The notes under the pieces: generated by a model
Told to the model about the DNA's origin: nothing
The model's input: only the letters and a program-made list of their open reading frames with translations
Databases searched by the model: none
Part shown: positions 1-8,333 of the stretch, piece by piece
Layout of the letters: each line of letters begins with the position of its first letter
How positions within the stretch are numbered: position 1 is the first letter of the stretch
Made by a program: the position numbers and the translations under genes
Source: Streptomyces sp. DH-12
GTDB lineage: Bacteria > Actinomycetota > Actinomycetes > Streptomycetales > Streptomycetaceae
Assembly: GCF_002899455.1 (NCBI RefSeq)
Contig: NZ_PPFB01000001.1
Coordinates: 6,456,501-6,520,500, forward strand
Direction: 5' to 3'
DNA length: 64,000 nt

Positions 1-5
1 TCGGG

Positions 6-692
6 ATGACCGACGCCTCGGAGGACGCGATGACACGCACGGCCCGGGACCTGCTGAGGACGATCACCGCGGAACTCGCCCCTGACCCGCGCTCCAACCC
101 CCTCGTGCCGCTGATCGCGGCGGGTGAGGCGGACCGCGAGGTGCTGGCGGTGCTCGCGCTGGAACAGATGCAGGTGATCCCCGCGGACCGCCGCGCCTTC
201 CTCCAACTGGCCGTGCGGTCCACGGCCGAACCGGAGGCCGACGCCTTCTTCACCGCTCTCGCCGAGGGCGAGGCCGTCGCCCGGCAGCGGCTGCCCGCCT
301 TCGCCGCGGCCTGCGGCGTCGACGAGGACCGCGCCGCCGCGTACACCCCGCTGCCGGGCTGCCAGGCCTACCCGGCCTACGTCGCCTGGCTGGCCCTCAA
401 CGCCGCCCCCGCCGACGCCGTCCTGGCCGTCACCGCCAACTTCTCGGCCTGGGGCGGCTACTGCGCCGCGATCGCCGGGGCCCTGCGCACCCACTACGGC
501 TTCGACGACGAGGCCTGCGCCTTCTTCGACTTCTTCGCCGAACCGGCCGAGGAGCTGGACCGCACGGCGGAGCGCGCCGTCCAGGCGGCCCTGGACACCG
601 GCCGCCTGGACGAGCGTCGTGCCCGGGCCTACGGGCACCTGCTGCAGAGTTACGAAGCGCTGTTCTGGCGCACCCTCGAACGGCCGGCCTAG
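6..692 (+). CDS. TenA/PqqC-like family protein
   Basis: A 228-aa all-helical protein of the TenA/THI-4 (thiaminase II-like) superfamily. The middle carries aromatic- and Cys-containing segments (NFSAWGGYC near residue 150) and the C-terminus has the usual helical ending with a YEALFWR motif. Bacterial members either hydrolyse thiamine breakdown products or are haem-oxygenase-fold proteins of unknown role, often labelled transcriptional regulators without direct evidence. It stands alone, with no thiamine genes next to it, so substrate and role are open. The start is only 5 bases from the window edge, so its RBS cannot be judged; an in-frame ATG at 30 is the alternative. The convergent small gene at 700 follows after 7 bases. 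Confidence 0.75.
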   Translation: MTDASEDAMTRTARDLLRTITAELAPDPRSNPLVPLIAAGEADREVLAVLALEQMQVIPADRRAFLQLAVRSTAEPEADAFFTALAEGEAVARQRLPAFAAACGVDEDRAAAYTPLPGCQAYPAYVAWLALNAAPADAVLAVTANFSAWGGYCAAIAGALRTHYGFDDEACAFFDFFAEPAEELDRTAERAVQAALDTGRLDERRARAYGHLLQSYEALFWRTLERPA

Positions 693-699
693 CGTCCCG

Positions 700-936
700 T
701 CACGGCGTGGTGCCGCTGCTGTGGGCGATGCACGCGACGTCGATGCGGTCGGCGAGCTTCGCGAGTTCGATCGTCAGCGCGGCGACCGTGTCCTCGTCGA
801 GCCCGCTCTCGCCGGCCTCGACGAGCCGGACCCACCGGCCGCCCACCGTGCGCAGCAGCTTGCTGACGTCGGCGGCCGCCACCTGAAGGGTGCCGCGGTC
901 GTCGACGATCAGAGGCAGTGTCACTTCGCGGTTCAC
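700..936 (-). CDS. small conserved protein, function unknown
   Basis: A 78-aa acidic soluble protein read from a GTG at 936 (begins VNREVTLPLIVDDRG). A longer reading to 1026 would overlap the aldehyde dehydrogenase and adds low-quality sequence, so the GTG is preferred. It has a beta-rich N-terminus followed by two helices ending ...DRIDVACIAHSS. I do not recognise a family. It lies 25 bases downstream of the aldehyde dehydrogenase in the same direction and could be the last gene of the ligase-Nudix-dehydrogenase operon. Confidence 0.55.
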   Translation of the reverse strand: MNREVTLPLIVDDRGTLQVAAADVSKLLRTVGGRWVRLVEAGESGLDEDTVAALTIELAKLADRIDVACIAHSSGTTP

Positions 937-961
937 AGTCGGGATCGTATCCGTGCGCGCG

Positions 962-2347
962 TCACGCGCCGTGCCAAACCGTGGTGATGTTGCAGAACTC
1001 GCGGATTCCGTGCCCGGACAGCTCACGCCCGTAGCCCGACCGCTTCACGCCGCCGAAGGGGAACGCGGGGTGGGAGGCCGTCATGCCGTTGACGTACACG
1101 CCGCCCGCCTCCAGGTCCCGGACGAACCGGTCGATCTCCGCCTCGTCACGCGTCCAGACGTTGGAACTCAGCCCGAACGGCGAGTCGTTGGCGATGAGCA
1201 CCGCCTCGTCCAGATCGGCCGCGCGGTAGAGCGTGGCCACCGGGCCGAAGGTCTCCTCCCGGTGGATGCGCATCTCCCGGCCGATCCCGGCCAGCACGGT
1301 CGGCGGGTAGAACCAGCCCGGCCCGTCGAGGCGTTCGCCACCGCACAGCACCGTGGCGCCGGCCCGTACCGCGTCGTCGACCAGTTCCTCCAGGTCCGTG
1401 CGGCCCTGTTCGCTGGAGAGCGGGCCGACGTCGGTGTCCTCCTCCATCGGGTCGCCCACCTTCAGCGCCTTCATGCCCGCCACGAACCGCTCGGCGAAGG
1501 CGTCGTAGACGTCCGTGTGCACGATGAACCGCTTGGCGGCGATGCAGGACTGCCCGGCGTTCTGCACCCGGGCGGTCACCGCGACCTCGGCGGCCCGGTC
1601 CAGGTCGGCGGAGGGCATGACCACGAAGGGGTCGCTGCCGCCCAGCTCCAGCACCGTCTTCTTGATCATCTCGCCGGCGGTGGAGGCGACGGCCCGGCCC
1701 GCGGGCTCGCTCCCGGTGAGGGTCGCCGCCTTGATCCGCTCGTCGCGCAGCAGGTCGTCGACGGCGGCGGAGCCGATCAGCAGGGTCTGGAACGTGCCCT
1801 CGGTGAAGCCCGCGCGGTGGAACAGGTCCTCCAGGTACAGGGCGGTCCCCGGCACGTTCGACGCGTGCTTGAGCAGGCCGACGTTGCCCGCCATCAGGGC
1901 GGGGGCGGCGAACCGCACCACCTGCCACAGCGGGAAGTTCCACGGCATCACCGCGAGCACCGGGCCCAGCGGCCGGTAGCGCACCAGGACCCGGGAGGCG
2001 CCGGAGTCCTTCACGTCGGACGCGTCGGGCTCCTCGTCGGCCAGCAGCTCGGCCGCGTGGTCGGCGTACCAGTGCATCGCCTTGGCGCACTTCGCGGCCT
2101 CCGCGCGGGCCTGCGCGATCGGCTTGCCCATCTCCGTGGTGATCACCTTGCCGACGGCGTCCCGGTCCTCGTCGAGGATCTCGGCGGCCCGGTGCAGCAG
2201 GCGGGAGCGCTCCTCGAAGGTCGTCGTCCGGTACGTGCGGAAGGTGGCCTCCGCGAGCTGGAGCCGGCGTTCCAGTTCGTCCTCGTCCATGGGGTGGTAC
2301 GTCTTGACGGTCTCGCCGTTCGCCGGATTCACCGTGGCGATGTGCAT
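962..2347 (-). CDS. gabD: NAD(P)+-dependent succinate-semialdehyde dehydrogenase family protein
   Basis: A 461-aa aldehyde dehydrogenase superfamily enzyme. The general-base Glu lies in VLELGGSDPFVV (about residue 235) and the catalytic Cys in NAGQSCIAA (about residue 268). The short N-terminus (MHIATVNPANGETVKTY) is typical of the 455-465 aa GabD/Sad subgroup, which oxidises succinate semialdehyde to succinate in the GABA shunt; other aldehydes cannot be excluded. The ATG at 2347 shares one base with the Nudix stop codon (TGATG), so the two are translationally coupled. Length and motifs are intact. Confidence 0.85.
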   Translation of the reverse strand: MHIATVNPANGETVKTYHPMDEDELERRLQLAEATFRTYRTTTFEERSRLLHRAAEILDEDRDAVGKVITTEMGKPIAQARAEAAKCAKAMHWYADHAAELLADEEPDASDVKDSGASRVLVRYRPLGPVLAVMPWNFPLWQVVRFAAPALMAGNVGLLKHASNVPGTALYLEDLFHRAGFTEGTFQTLLIGSAAVDDLLRDERIKAATLTGSEPAGRAVASTAGEMIKKTVLELGGSDPFVVMPSADLDRAAEVAVTARVQNAGQSCIAAKRFIVHTDVYDAFAERFVAGMKALKVGDPMEEDTDVGPLSSEQGRTDLEELVDDAVRAGATVLCGGERLDGPGWFYPPTVLAGIGREMRIHREETFGPVATLYRAADLDEAVLIANDSPFGLSSNVWTRDEAEIDRFVRDLEAGGVYVNGMTASHPAFPFGGVKRSGYGRELSGHGIREFCNITTVWHGA

Positions 2348-2889
2348 CACTGGCCTCCATGGGACGGGCTGCGCTCTGACGACCTTCCCGCGCGCCGACG
2401 GGCGGCGCAACGCGGGGAGGCCTCTCGGAGCGAGTGCTCCGCCAGGCGGTCCAGAAACGCGCTCTGTGCCGGGACGATCACCTCGCGGGCCCGGTCGAGG
2501 GGGAACCAGGCGACCCGGTCCAGCTCCGGGAACTCCCGCGTCCGCCCCGACCCGGGCGGCCACTCCATGGTGAACGTGCCGGGGACGGCCGACGCCGGGT
2601 CCAGGTCGGCCTCCACCGCCCACGCGGTGACCACCTTGCCGCCCGACTGGCGGACCTCCCCGAGCGGCACCGCCTCCCCGTCCGGCGGCGGCAGCCCCAG
2701 CTCCTCCGCGAACTCGCGGCGCGCCGCCTCCCAGGCGGGCTCGGCGGGGCCGTACTCGCCCTTCGGCACGGTCCACGCCCCGGCGTCCCGGCGCGCGAAG
2801 AACGGGCCGCCCATGTGGCCGAGCAGCACCTCGACGCCCTCCCCGGCGTGCCGGAACAGCAGCAGGCCCGCACTCCGGGCCTTCGTCAC
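2347..2889 (-). CDS. Nudix hydrolase
   Basis: A 180-aa Nudix protein. The Nudix box is complete: G-x5-E-x7-RE-F-AEE-LGL (from GEYGPAE to EELGL, about residues 45-67), giving the Mg2+-binding helix. The family hydrolyses nucleoside diphosphates linked to another moiety; substrate here is unknown. The GTG start at 2889 overlaps the ligase stop by 4 bases and the stop overlaps the dehydrogenase ATG, so it is the middle gene of a coupled operon. Its place beside an ATP-dependent DNA ligase suggests nucleotide-pool clean-up or repair (inference). The basic C-terminal tail is likely disordered. Confidence 0.85.
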   Translation of the reverse strand: MTKARSAGLLLFRHAGEGVEVLLGHMGGPFFARRDAGAWTVPKGEYGPAEPAWEAARREFAEELGLPPPDGEAVPLGEVRQSGGKVVTAWAVEADLDPASAVPGTFTMEWPPGSGRTREFPELDRVAWFPLDRAREVIVPAQSAFLDRLAEHSLREASPRCAARRRAGRSSERSPSHGGQ

Positions 2890-4424
2890 GGCCGCACCCC
2901 CGGGTGCGCGGCGAGCACGGTCTCGACGGTGTCCGCCTCCTCCGGGCGCTTGTCCTCGCGGTAGCGGATCACCCGGGCGAAGCGCAGGGTGACACCGGCC
3001 GGGTAGCGGCTGGAGCGCTGCAGGCCGTCGTAGGCGATCTCCACGACGAGTTCGGGGCGCACGGTCACCGTCCCGCCGCTCTCGTCGACCGCGATCTCCC
3101 GCAGCCGCTCGGTCTGCCACTGGAGCATCGCGTCGGTCATGCCCTTGAAGGTCTTGCCGAGCATCGCGAAGCCGCCGTCGGCGGTGCGGGCGCCCAGGTG
3201 CAGGTTGGACAGCTTCCCGGTGCGCCGGCCGTGGCCCCACTCGGCGGCCAGCACCACCAGGTCCAGCGTGTGCACCGGCTTGACCTTCAGCCAGGACGCC
3301 CCGCGCCGCCCCGCGCTGTAGGGGGCCTCCAGCCCCTTGACCACGACACCCTCGTGGCCGCGCTCCAGGGTCCGCGCGAGGAACCGCTCCGCCGCCTCCA
3401 GACCGTCGGGGCCGTCCACCACGGTGCGCCGCACCCGCATCGGCTCCGGCACCAGCCGGGCCAGTTCCGCGTGCCGCTCGGCGAACGGCAGGTCCAGCAG
3501 GTCCCGGCCGCCGACCGACAGCGCGTCGAAGAACACGGGGGAGACCGGCGTCTCCCGGGCGGCCGTCGCCACGTCCACCCGGGAGCCGACCCGCCCGGCG
3601 GTCTCCTGGAAGGACCGCGGGCGCCCGGTGGCGTCGAAGGAGATCACCTCGCCGTCCAGGATGAACCGCTCCACCGCCAGCTCCCGCGCCGCCGCGGTCA
3701 CCTCGGGCAGCCGGTCCGTGATGTCGTCGAGGGTGCGGGTGTGCACCCGCACGGTGTCGCCGTCGCGGTGCACCTGGACGCGGATGCCGTCGAGCTTCTC
3801 CTCGACCGCGCAGGCGCCCAGTTTCCCGACCGCCTCGGCGACCGAGGAGGCGCTGTGCGCCAGCATCGGCTGCACCGGGCGCCCGACGGCCAGCCGGAAC
3901 CGCTCCAGCGCCTCCGGCCCGTCCGTCAGCAGCGCCCCCGCGACCGGCTGGAGGGAGCCCGCGAGCATCACCGCCCGCCGTACGTCCGCCGGGTCCGCGC
4001 CCGTCGCCCGGGCCAGCCCCTCCGCCGCCAGCGCGTCCAGCGCGCCCTGGCGGACCTCGCCGGTCAGCAGCCCCGTCAGGAACCGCTGCTCGGCCTCGGT
4101 GGACGCGCCCAGCAGCTCACCGGCCAGCCGGGCGCGTTCCGCCTGGGAGCCCGGTCCCGACACCTCGGCGAGCCGGGTGAGCAGCGCGTCCACCTCGCGC
4201 ACCGTCAGGGACGGCTCGGCGGCGGGCGGGACCGGACGGCTCAGCACCTTCCAGCCGACCCCGATCCGCCCCTGCGGCAGCCGCCCCGCCAGATACGGGA
4301 TGACGACCGGGACGTCGTCCGGTCCGGCCTCCCGGAACAGTTCGGCGAGCAGCGCGGTCTTCCGCGACCGCGCCGAGGTGGCGGCCACCTCCTGGGACAC
4401 CTGGGCCAGCCGGGACAGCAACAT
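2886..4424 (-). CDS. ATP-dependent DNA ligase (single-polypeptide, LigB-like)
   Basis: A 512-aa ATP-dependent DNA ligase. Residues 1-190 form the DNA-binding helical domain, followed by the adenylation domain with the nucleotidyl-lysine motif EEKLDGIRV at about residue 210 and the downstream ligase motifs (RFILDGEVI, EGVVVKGL, SWLKVKP). The C-terminal OB fold carries the RPELVVEIAYDG-type ending. It seals nicks in duplex DNA using ATP; actinomycetes keep such ligases beside the essential NAD+-dependent LigA, probably for repair. The start MLLSRLAQ at 4424 matches family length; an upstream ATG at 4457 would add 11 unconserved residues. First gene of the coupled ligase-Nudix-dehydrogenase operon. 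Confidence 0.9.
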   Translation of the reverse strand: MLLSRLAQVSQEVAATSARSRKTALLAELFREAGPDDVPVVIPYLAGRLPQGRIGVGWKVLSRPVPPAAEPSLTVREVDALLTRLAEVSGPGSQAERARLAGELLGASTEAEQRFLTGLLTGEVRQGALDALAAEGLARATGADPADVRRAVMLAGSLQPVAGALLTDGPEALERFRLAVGRPVQPMLAHSASSVAEAVGKLGACAVEEKLDGIRVQVHRDGDTVRVHTRTLDDITDRLPEVTAAARELAVERFILDGEVISFDATGRPRSFQETAGRVGSRVDVATAARETPVSPVFFDALSVGGRDLLDLPFAERHAELARLVPEPMRVRRTVVDGPDGLEAAERFLARTLERGHEGVVVKGLEAPYSAGRRGASWLKVKPVHTLDLVVLAAEWGHGRRTGKLSNLHLGARTADGGFAMLGKTFKGMTDAMLQWQTERLREIAVDESGGTVTVRPELVVEIAYDGLQRSSRYPAGVTLRFARVIRYREDKRPEEADTVETVLAAHPGVRP

Positions 4425-4472
4425 GCAGTCATGGTGCTCCGAAGGCGTGCCCTCCACACCCCGGCGGAGCGG

Positions 4473-5420
4473 TCATCCGGTGAGCGCCGCGTCCAGGTCC
4501 GCCATCCGCAGGTCGCCGACGATCGCGGAGGCCGCCCGGTAGCCGCCGCTCGCCGCGTGCACCACCTGCTCGGCGAAGCCGATCGCGTTGCCCGCCGCCC
4601 ACACGCCCGGCACGCTGGTCAGCCCGTTCGGGTCGATCACCGGGTACGTCCCGAACGGCGTCTCGTGCATCTCCGCGCCCAGCCGCTCCAGCAGCCCCGT
4701 CTGCGGGAGCGGGCGCGGTGCGACGAACAGCACCGACCGGGAGTGCACGGTGCCGTCGGCCATCCGTACGCCGGTGAGCCGGTCGTCCTCGATCTCCAGA
4801 CCGGCGACCTCGCCCGGCACCACGCCCACCCCGGCCGCGGCCAGCCGGCGCAGGTCCAGGTCGGACAGCTCCTCCTCGGCGACCCGGTGCAGGAAGAAGC
4901 TGACGTCCTTCGACCACCGGGACACCATCAGCGCCTGGTGCACGCCCGCCGGGCTCGACGCGAGCACCCCGAAGGGCTCGTCGCGCACCTCCCAGCCGTG
5001 GCAGAACGGGCAGTGCAGCACGTCCCGCCCGAACCGCTCGGCGACCCCGGAGACGTCCGGCAGCTCGTCCTTCAGCCCGGTCGCCACGACCAGCCGCCGG
5101 GCGCGCACCCTCCCGCCCCCGTCCAGCGTTACCGTGAAGTCCTCGCCGGGGGCGACGTCCACGACGCGGTCGCGGACGAGTTCCACCCCGTAGGCCGCGA
5201 TCTCCTCCCGGCCGAGCGCCAGGAACTGTGCCGGCGCCATCCCGTCCCGGCTCAGATAGCCCTGCATGTGCGCCGAGGGCGCGTTGCGCGGTTCGCCCGC
5301 GTCGACCACCAGCGTGCGGTGCCGGGCCCGTCCCAGCACCAGCGCGGCCGACAGCCCCGCCGCGCCTCCGCCCACCACGACCACGTCGTAGCGGCTGTCC
5401 CTGCGATCCGTCTCGGTCAT
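4473..5420 (-). CDS. thioredoxin reductase-like FAD/NAD(P) oxidoreductase
   Basis: A 315-aa two-dinucleotide-domain flavoprotein. The FAD-binding GGGAAGLSAAL lies at residues 17-27, a redox-type CPFC motif at about 136-139 (HCPFCHGWEV), and the C-terminal FAD-contact motif AAGNAIGFAEQ at about 278. This matches the thioredoxin-reductase-like group with CPFC instead of CATC, whose electron acceptor is generally unknown. The ATG at 5420 was chosen; a GTG two codons upstream is possible. It is divergent from the XRE-cupin gene at 5499 with 78 bases between them, a layout that suggests the regulator controls both (inference). Confidence 0.85.
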   Translation of the reverse strand: MTETDRRDSRYDVVVVGGGAAGLSAALVLGRARHRTLVVDAGEPRNAPSAHMQGYLSRDGMAPAQFLALGREEIAAYGVELVRDRVVDVAPGEDFTVTLDGGGRVRARRLVVATGLKDELPDVSGVAERFGRDVLHCPFCHGWEVRDEPFGVLASSPAGVHQALMVSRWSKDVSFFLHRVAEEELSDLDLRRLAAAGVGVVPGEVAGLEIEDDRLTGVRMADGTVHSRSVLFVAPRPLPQTGLLERLGAEMHETPFGTYPVIDPNGLTSVPGVWAAGNAIGFAEQVVHAASGGYRAASAIVGDLRMADLDAALTG

Positions 5421-5463
5421 CGTGACCACCTCCACGGCCGACGGTCGCTCGGGACCCCGCGGG

Positions 5464-5492
5464 TTGACAAACAAGTTTGCCGAAACTGCAAT
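5464..5492 (+). promoter_or_regulatory. promoter and nested operator candidate of the XRE-cupin/flavoprotein pair
   Basis: A consensus -35 TTGACA (5464-5469) is followed after 17 bases by a -10-like TGCAAT (5487-5492). This places transcription start at about 5499, exactly on the XRE gene's ATG, so the mRNA is predicted leaderless (no RBS is visible). Inside lie overlapping inverted repeats: CAAAC-AA-GTTTG (5468-5479), AGTTT-GCCG-AAACT and TTGC-N7-GCAA. They overlap the promoter and are the obvious repressor site. Seen directly; the protein-site pairing is inference. Confidence 0.6.
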
Positions 5493-5498
5493 GTCCGC

Positions 5499-6074
5499 AT
5501 GGCGACGGACGACGTTCTCGCGGAAGTGGGCCCCCGGCTGCGCCGGATCCGGAAGGAGCGGGAGGTGACGCTCGCGGCGCTGGCGGAGGCGACCGGCATC
5601 TCCGTGAGCACCCTGTCCCGGCTGGAGTCGGGGCAGCGCAGACCCGGCCTGGACCTGCTGCTGCCCATCGCGCAGGCCCACCAGGTGCCGCTGGACGAGC
5701 TGGTCGGCGCGCCCCCGGTGGGCGATCCGCGGGTGCGCGCCCGGCCGATCGAGCGCGGCGGGCGCACCCACTGGCCGCTCACCCGGCAGCCCGGCGGGCT
5801 CCAGGCGTACAAGGTGCTCGAACCGAAGCGGAGGCTGGAGCCCGACCCGCGCACCCACGAGGGCTACGAGTGGCTGTACGTGCTCTCCGGGAAGCTGCGG
5901 CTGGTGCTGGGCGACCACGACGTGGTGCTGACGGCGGGGGAGGCGGCCGAGTTCGACACGCGGGTGCCGCACTGGTTCGGGTCGACGGGGGAGGGGCCGG
6001 TGGAGTTCCTCAGCCTCTTCGGGCCGCAGGGGGAGCGGATGCACGTGCGGGCGCGGCCGAAGGGCAAGGGGTGA
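5499..6074 (+). CDS. XRE-family regulator with C-terminal cupin domain
   Basis: A 191-aa regulator. Residues 8-63 form an XRE helix-turn-helix (TLAALAEATGISVSTLSRLESGQRRPGL in part); residues 110-180 form a cupin barrel with THEGYEWLYVLSGKL and FDTRVPHWF. Such proteins sense a small ligand through the cupin and usually repress a neighbouring operon. The ATG at 5499 coincides with the predicted transcription start (leaderless). Its divergent partner is the CPFC flavoprotein at 4473-5420, the most likely target together with its own gene. Confidence 0.88.
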   Translation: MATDDVLAEVGPRLRRIRKEREVTLAALAEATGISVSTLSRLESGQRRPGLDLLLPIAQAHQVPLDELVGAPPVGDPRVRARPIERGGRTHWPLTRQPGGLQAYKVLEPKRRLEPDPRTHEGYEWLYVLSGKLRLVLGDHDVVLTAGEAAEFDTRVPHWFGSTGEGPVEFLSLFGPQGERMHVRARPKGKG

Positions 6075-6109
6075 GCCGGCCGGCGGGCGCGGGACGGTTC
6101 CCTTGAGGC

Positions 6110-6121
6110 AAGCGACCGCTT
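6110..6121. promoter_or_regulatory. inverted repeat upstream of the oxidoreductase/acyl-CoA dehydrogenase operon
   Basis: AAGCG-AC-CGCTT is a perfect 5-bp inverted repeat 56 bases before the ATG at 6178, next to a -10-like TAGTAT at 6121-6126. Short palindromes of this type are common TetR-family operators in front of actinomycete acyl-CoA dehydrogenase operons (inference). No TetR gene is adjacent. Confidence 0.35.
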
Positions 6122-6177
6122 AGTATGCGGGGACCCGGTCAGCGAAGACGACGTTCACCGTCCCGTGGAGGCCCCGC

Positions 6178-7155
6178 ATGCAGGCATGGCAAGTGCACGA
6201 ACTCGGCGAGCCGGGCGAGGTGATGCGCCTCGCGGACGTCGAACCGCCGGCACCCGGCGAGGGGCAGGTGCTGCTCCGGGTGCGCGCCGCCAACATCAAC
6301 TTCCCGGACGCCCTGATGTGCCGGGGCCAGTACCAGGTCCGGCCGCCGCTGCCGTTCACCCCCGGCGTGGAGATCTGCGGCGAGACCGAGGACGGCCGCC
6401 GGGTGCTCGCCAACCCGGCACTGCCGCACGGCGGTTTCGCCGAGTACACCGTCGCGGACGCCGCCGCGCTGCTGCCCGCCCCGGACGCGCTGGACGACGC
6501 CGAGGCCGCGGCCCTGCACATCGGCTACCAGACCGCCTGGTTCGCCCTGCACCGCCGGGCCCGCCTGGAGGCCGGCGAGACCCTGCTCGTGCACGCCGCC
6601 GCGGGCGGGGTGGGCAGCGCCGCCGTGCAGCTCGGCAAGGCGGCCGGCGCCACCGTCATCGGTGTGGCGGGCGGCGCCGACAAGGCCGCCGTGGCCCGCG
6701 ACCTGGGCTGCGACCTGGTGATCGACCGGCGCGAGCAGGACGTCGTCGCCGCGGTCAAGGAGGCCACCGGCGGACGCGGCGCGGACGTGATCTACGACCC
6801 CGTCGGCGGCGAGGCCTACGCCCAGTCCGCCAAAGTCGTCGCCTTCGAGGGCAGGATCGTGATCGTCGGCTTCGCCAGCGGCGCCATCCCCAGCCCCGGC
6901 CTCAACCACGCCCTGATCAAGAACTACGCGATCCTCGGCCTCCACTGGGGTCTGTACAACACCAAGGACCCCAAGCTGGTCCGGGAGTGCCACGAACAGC
7001 TCACCGACCTCGCCGCCCGGGGCGCGATCAAGCCGCTGGTGAGCGAGCGCGTGCCGCTCGCCGGGGCCGCCGACGCCGTGCAGCGGGTCGCCGACGGCGT
7101 CACCACCGGCCGCGTCACCGTGCTGCCGTCGTGGGAGAACGGAGCCACCGCATGA
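6178..7155 (+). CDS. NADPH:quinone oxidoreductase family protein (MDR superfamily)
   Basis: A 325-aa zinc-independent medium-chain dehydrogenase/reductase. It has the N-terminal GroES-like domain with NINFPDALMCRG and the Rossmann motif HAAAGGVGSAAVQLGKAAGA around residue 140-160. It lacks the zinc-binding cysteines of alcohol dehydrogenases, placing it with quinone oxidoreductases/crotonyl reductase-like enzymes. The ATG has a good RBS (GGAGG, 6-base spacer). Its stop overlaps the next ATG by 4 bases, so it is co-translated with two acyl-CoA dehydrogenases and likely acts in the same acid-degradation pathway (inference). Confidence 0.87.
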   Translation: MQAWQVHELGEPGEVMRLADVEPPAPGEGQVLLRVRAANINFPDALMCRGQYQVRPPLPFTPGVEICGETEDGRRVLANPALPHGGFAEYTVADAAALLPAPDALDDAEAAALHIGYQTAWFALHRRARLEAGETLLVHAAAGGVGSAAVQLGKAAGATVIGVAGGADKAAVARDLGCDLVIDRREQDVVAAVKEATGGRGADVIYDPVGGEAYAQSAKVVAFEGRIVIVGFASGAIPSPGLNHALIKNYAILGLHWGLYNTKDPKLVRECHEQLTDLAARGAIKPLVSERVPLAGAADAVQRVADGVTTGRVTVLPSWENGATA

Positions 7156-8333
7156 CCGACGCCGACGAACTGCGCCGACGCACCCGTGCGTTGCTGGCCG
7201 CGCATCCGCCCGCCGAGACGGAGCGCCTGGATTTCCTGCGCGCCCGCTTCGACGCCGGACTCGCCTGGGTCCACTTCCCCGAGGGGCTCGGCGGCCTCGG
7301 CCTGCCGCGCTCGCTCCAGGCCGTCGTGGACGCCGAGCTGGAAGCCGCCGGAGCCCCCGACAACGACCCGCGCCGCATCGGCATCGGCCTGGGCATGGCC
7401 GCCCCGACGATCCTCCAGTACGGCACCGAGGAGCAGAAGGCGCGCTTCCTGAAGCCGCTGTGGACCGGGGAGGAGGTCTGGTGCCAGCTCTTCAGCGAGC
7501 CCGGCGCCGGATCCGACCTGGCCGCGCTCGGCACCCGCGCCGTCCGTGAGGGCGACACGTGGGTGGTCGACGGGCAGAAGGTGTGGACGTCCAGCGCCCA
7601 CCTCGCCCGCTGGGCCATCCTCATCGCGCGCACCGACCCGGACGTGCCCAAGCACCGGGGCATCACCTACTTCGTGTGCGACATGACCGACCCCGGCGTC
7701 GAGGTGCGGCCGCTGCGCCAGATCACCGGCGAGGCCGAGTTCAACGAGGTGTTCCTCACCGGCGTCCGCATCCCCGACGCCCACCGCCTCGGCGAGGTCG
7801 GCGACGGCTGGCGGGTCGCCCAGACCACCCTGAACAACGAGCGCGTCGCCATCGGCGGCATGCGGCTGCCCCGCGAGGGCGGCATGATCGGCCCGGTCGC
7901 CAGGACCTGGCGCGAACGCCCCGGGCTGCGCACCCACGACCTGCACCAGCGGCTGCTGAAGCTGTGGGTCGAGGCGGAGGTCGCCCGGCTCACCGGCGAA
8001 CGCCTGCGCCAGCAGCTCGTCGCCGGACAGCCCGGCCCCGAGGGCGCCGGCATGAAGCTCGCGTTCGCCCGCCTCAACCAGGAGATCAGCGGACTGGAGG
8101 TGGAACTGCGCGGCGAGGAGGGCCTGTTGTACGACGACTGGACCATGCGCCGCCCCGACCACGTCGACTTCACCGGCCGTGACGCCGGCTACCGCTACCT
8201 GCGCTCCAAGGGCAACAGCATCGAGGGCGGGACCAGCGAGGTCCTGCTGAACATCGTCGCCGAGCGCGTCCTGGGCCTGCCCGCCGAGCCGCGCACCGAC
8301 AAGGACGTCGCCTGGAAGGACCTCGCCCGATGA
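7152..8333 (+). CDS. acyl-CoA dehydrogenase
   Basis: A 393-aa FAD acyl-CoA dehydrogenase. It shows the flavin-site signature LFSEPGAGSDLAAL, the KVWTSSAHLARW segment and the C-terminal NSIEGGTSEVLLNIVAERVLGLP signature. It introduces an alpha-beta double bond into an acyl-CoA thioester. It is joined by 4-bp overlaps to the upstream quinone oxidoreductase and to a second, smaller acyl-CoA dehydrogenase. Paired large/small dehydrogenases in actinomycetes often form heteromeric enzymes for branched or cyclic acyl-CoA substrates (known from sterol catabolism), which fits here but the substrate is unknown. Confidence 0.9.
   Translation: MTDADELRRRTRALLAAHPPAETERLDFLRARFDAGLAWVHFPEGLGGLGLPRSLQAVVDAELEAAGAPDNDPRRIGIGLGMAAPTILQYGTEEQKARFLKPLWTGEEVWCQLFSEPGAGSDLAALGTRAVREGDTWVVDGQKVWTSSAHLARWAILIARTDPDVPKHRGITYFVCDMTDPGVEVRPLRQITGEAEFNEVFLTGVRIPDAHRLGEVGDGWRVAQTTLNNERVAIGGMRLPREGGMIGPVARTWRERPGLRTHDLHQRLLKLWVEAEVARLTGERLRQQLVAGQPGPEGAGMKLAFARLNQEISGLEVELRGEEGLLYDDWTMRRPDHVDFTGRDAGYRYLRSKGNSIEGGTSEVLLNIVAERVLGLPAEPRTDKDVAWKDLAR

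Noticed and set aside
890..2992. Long plus-strand open frame antisense to the ligase-Nudix-dehydrogenase operon
   Set aside because: Arg/Gly/Pro-rich composition and antisense position to well-identified genes; a GC-content shadow.
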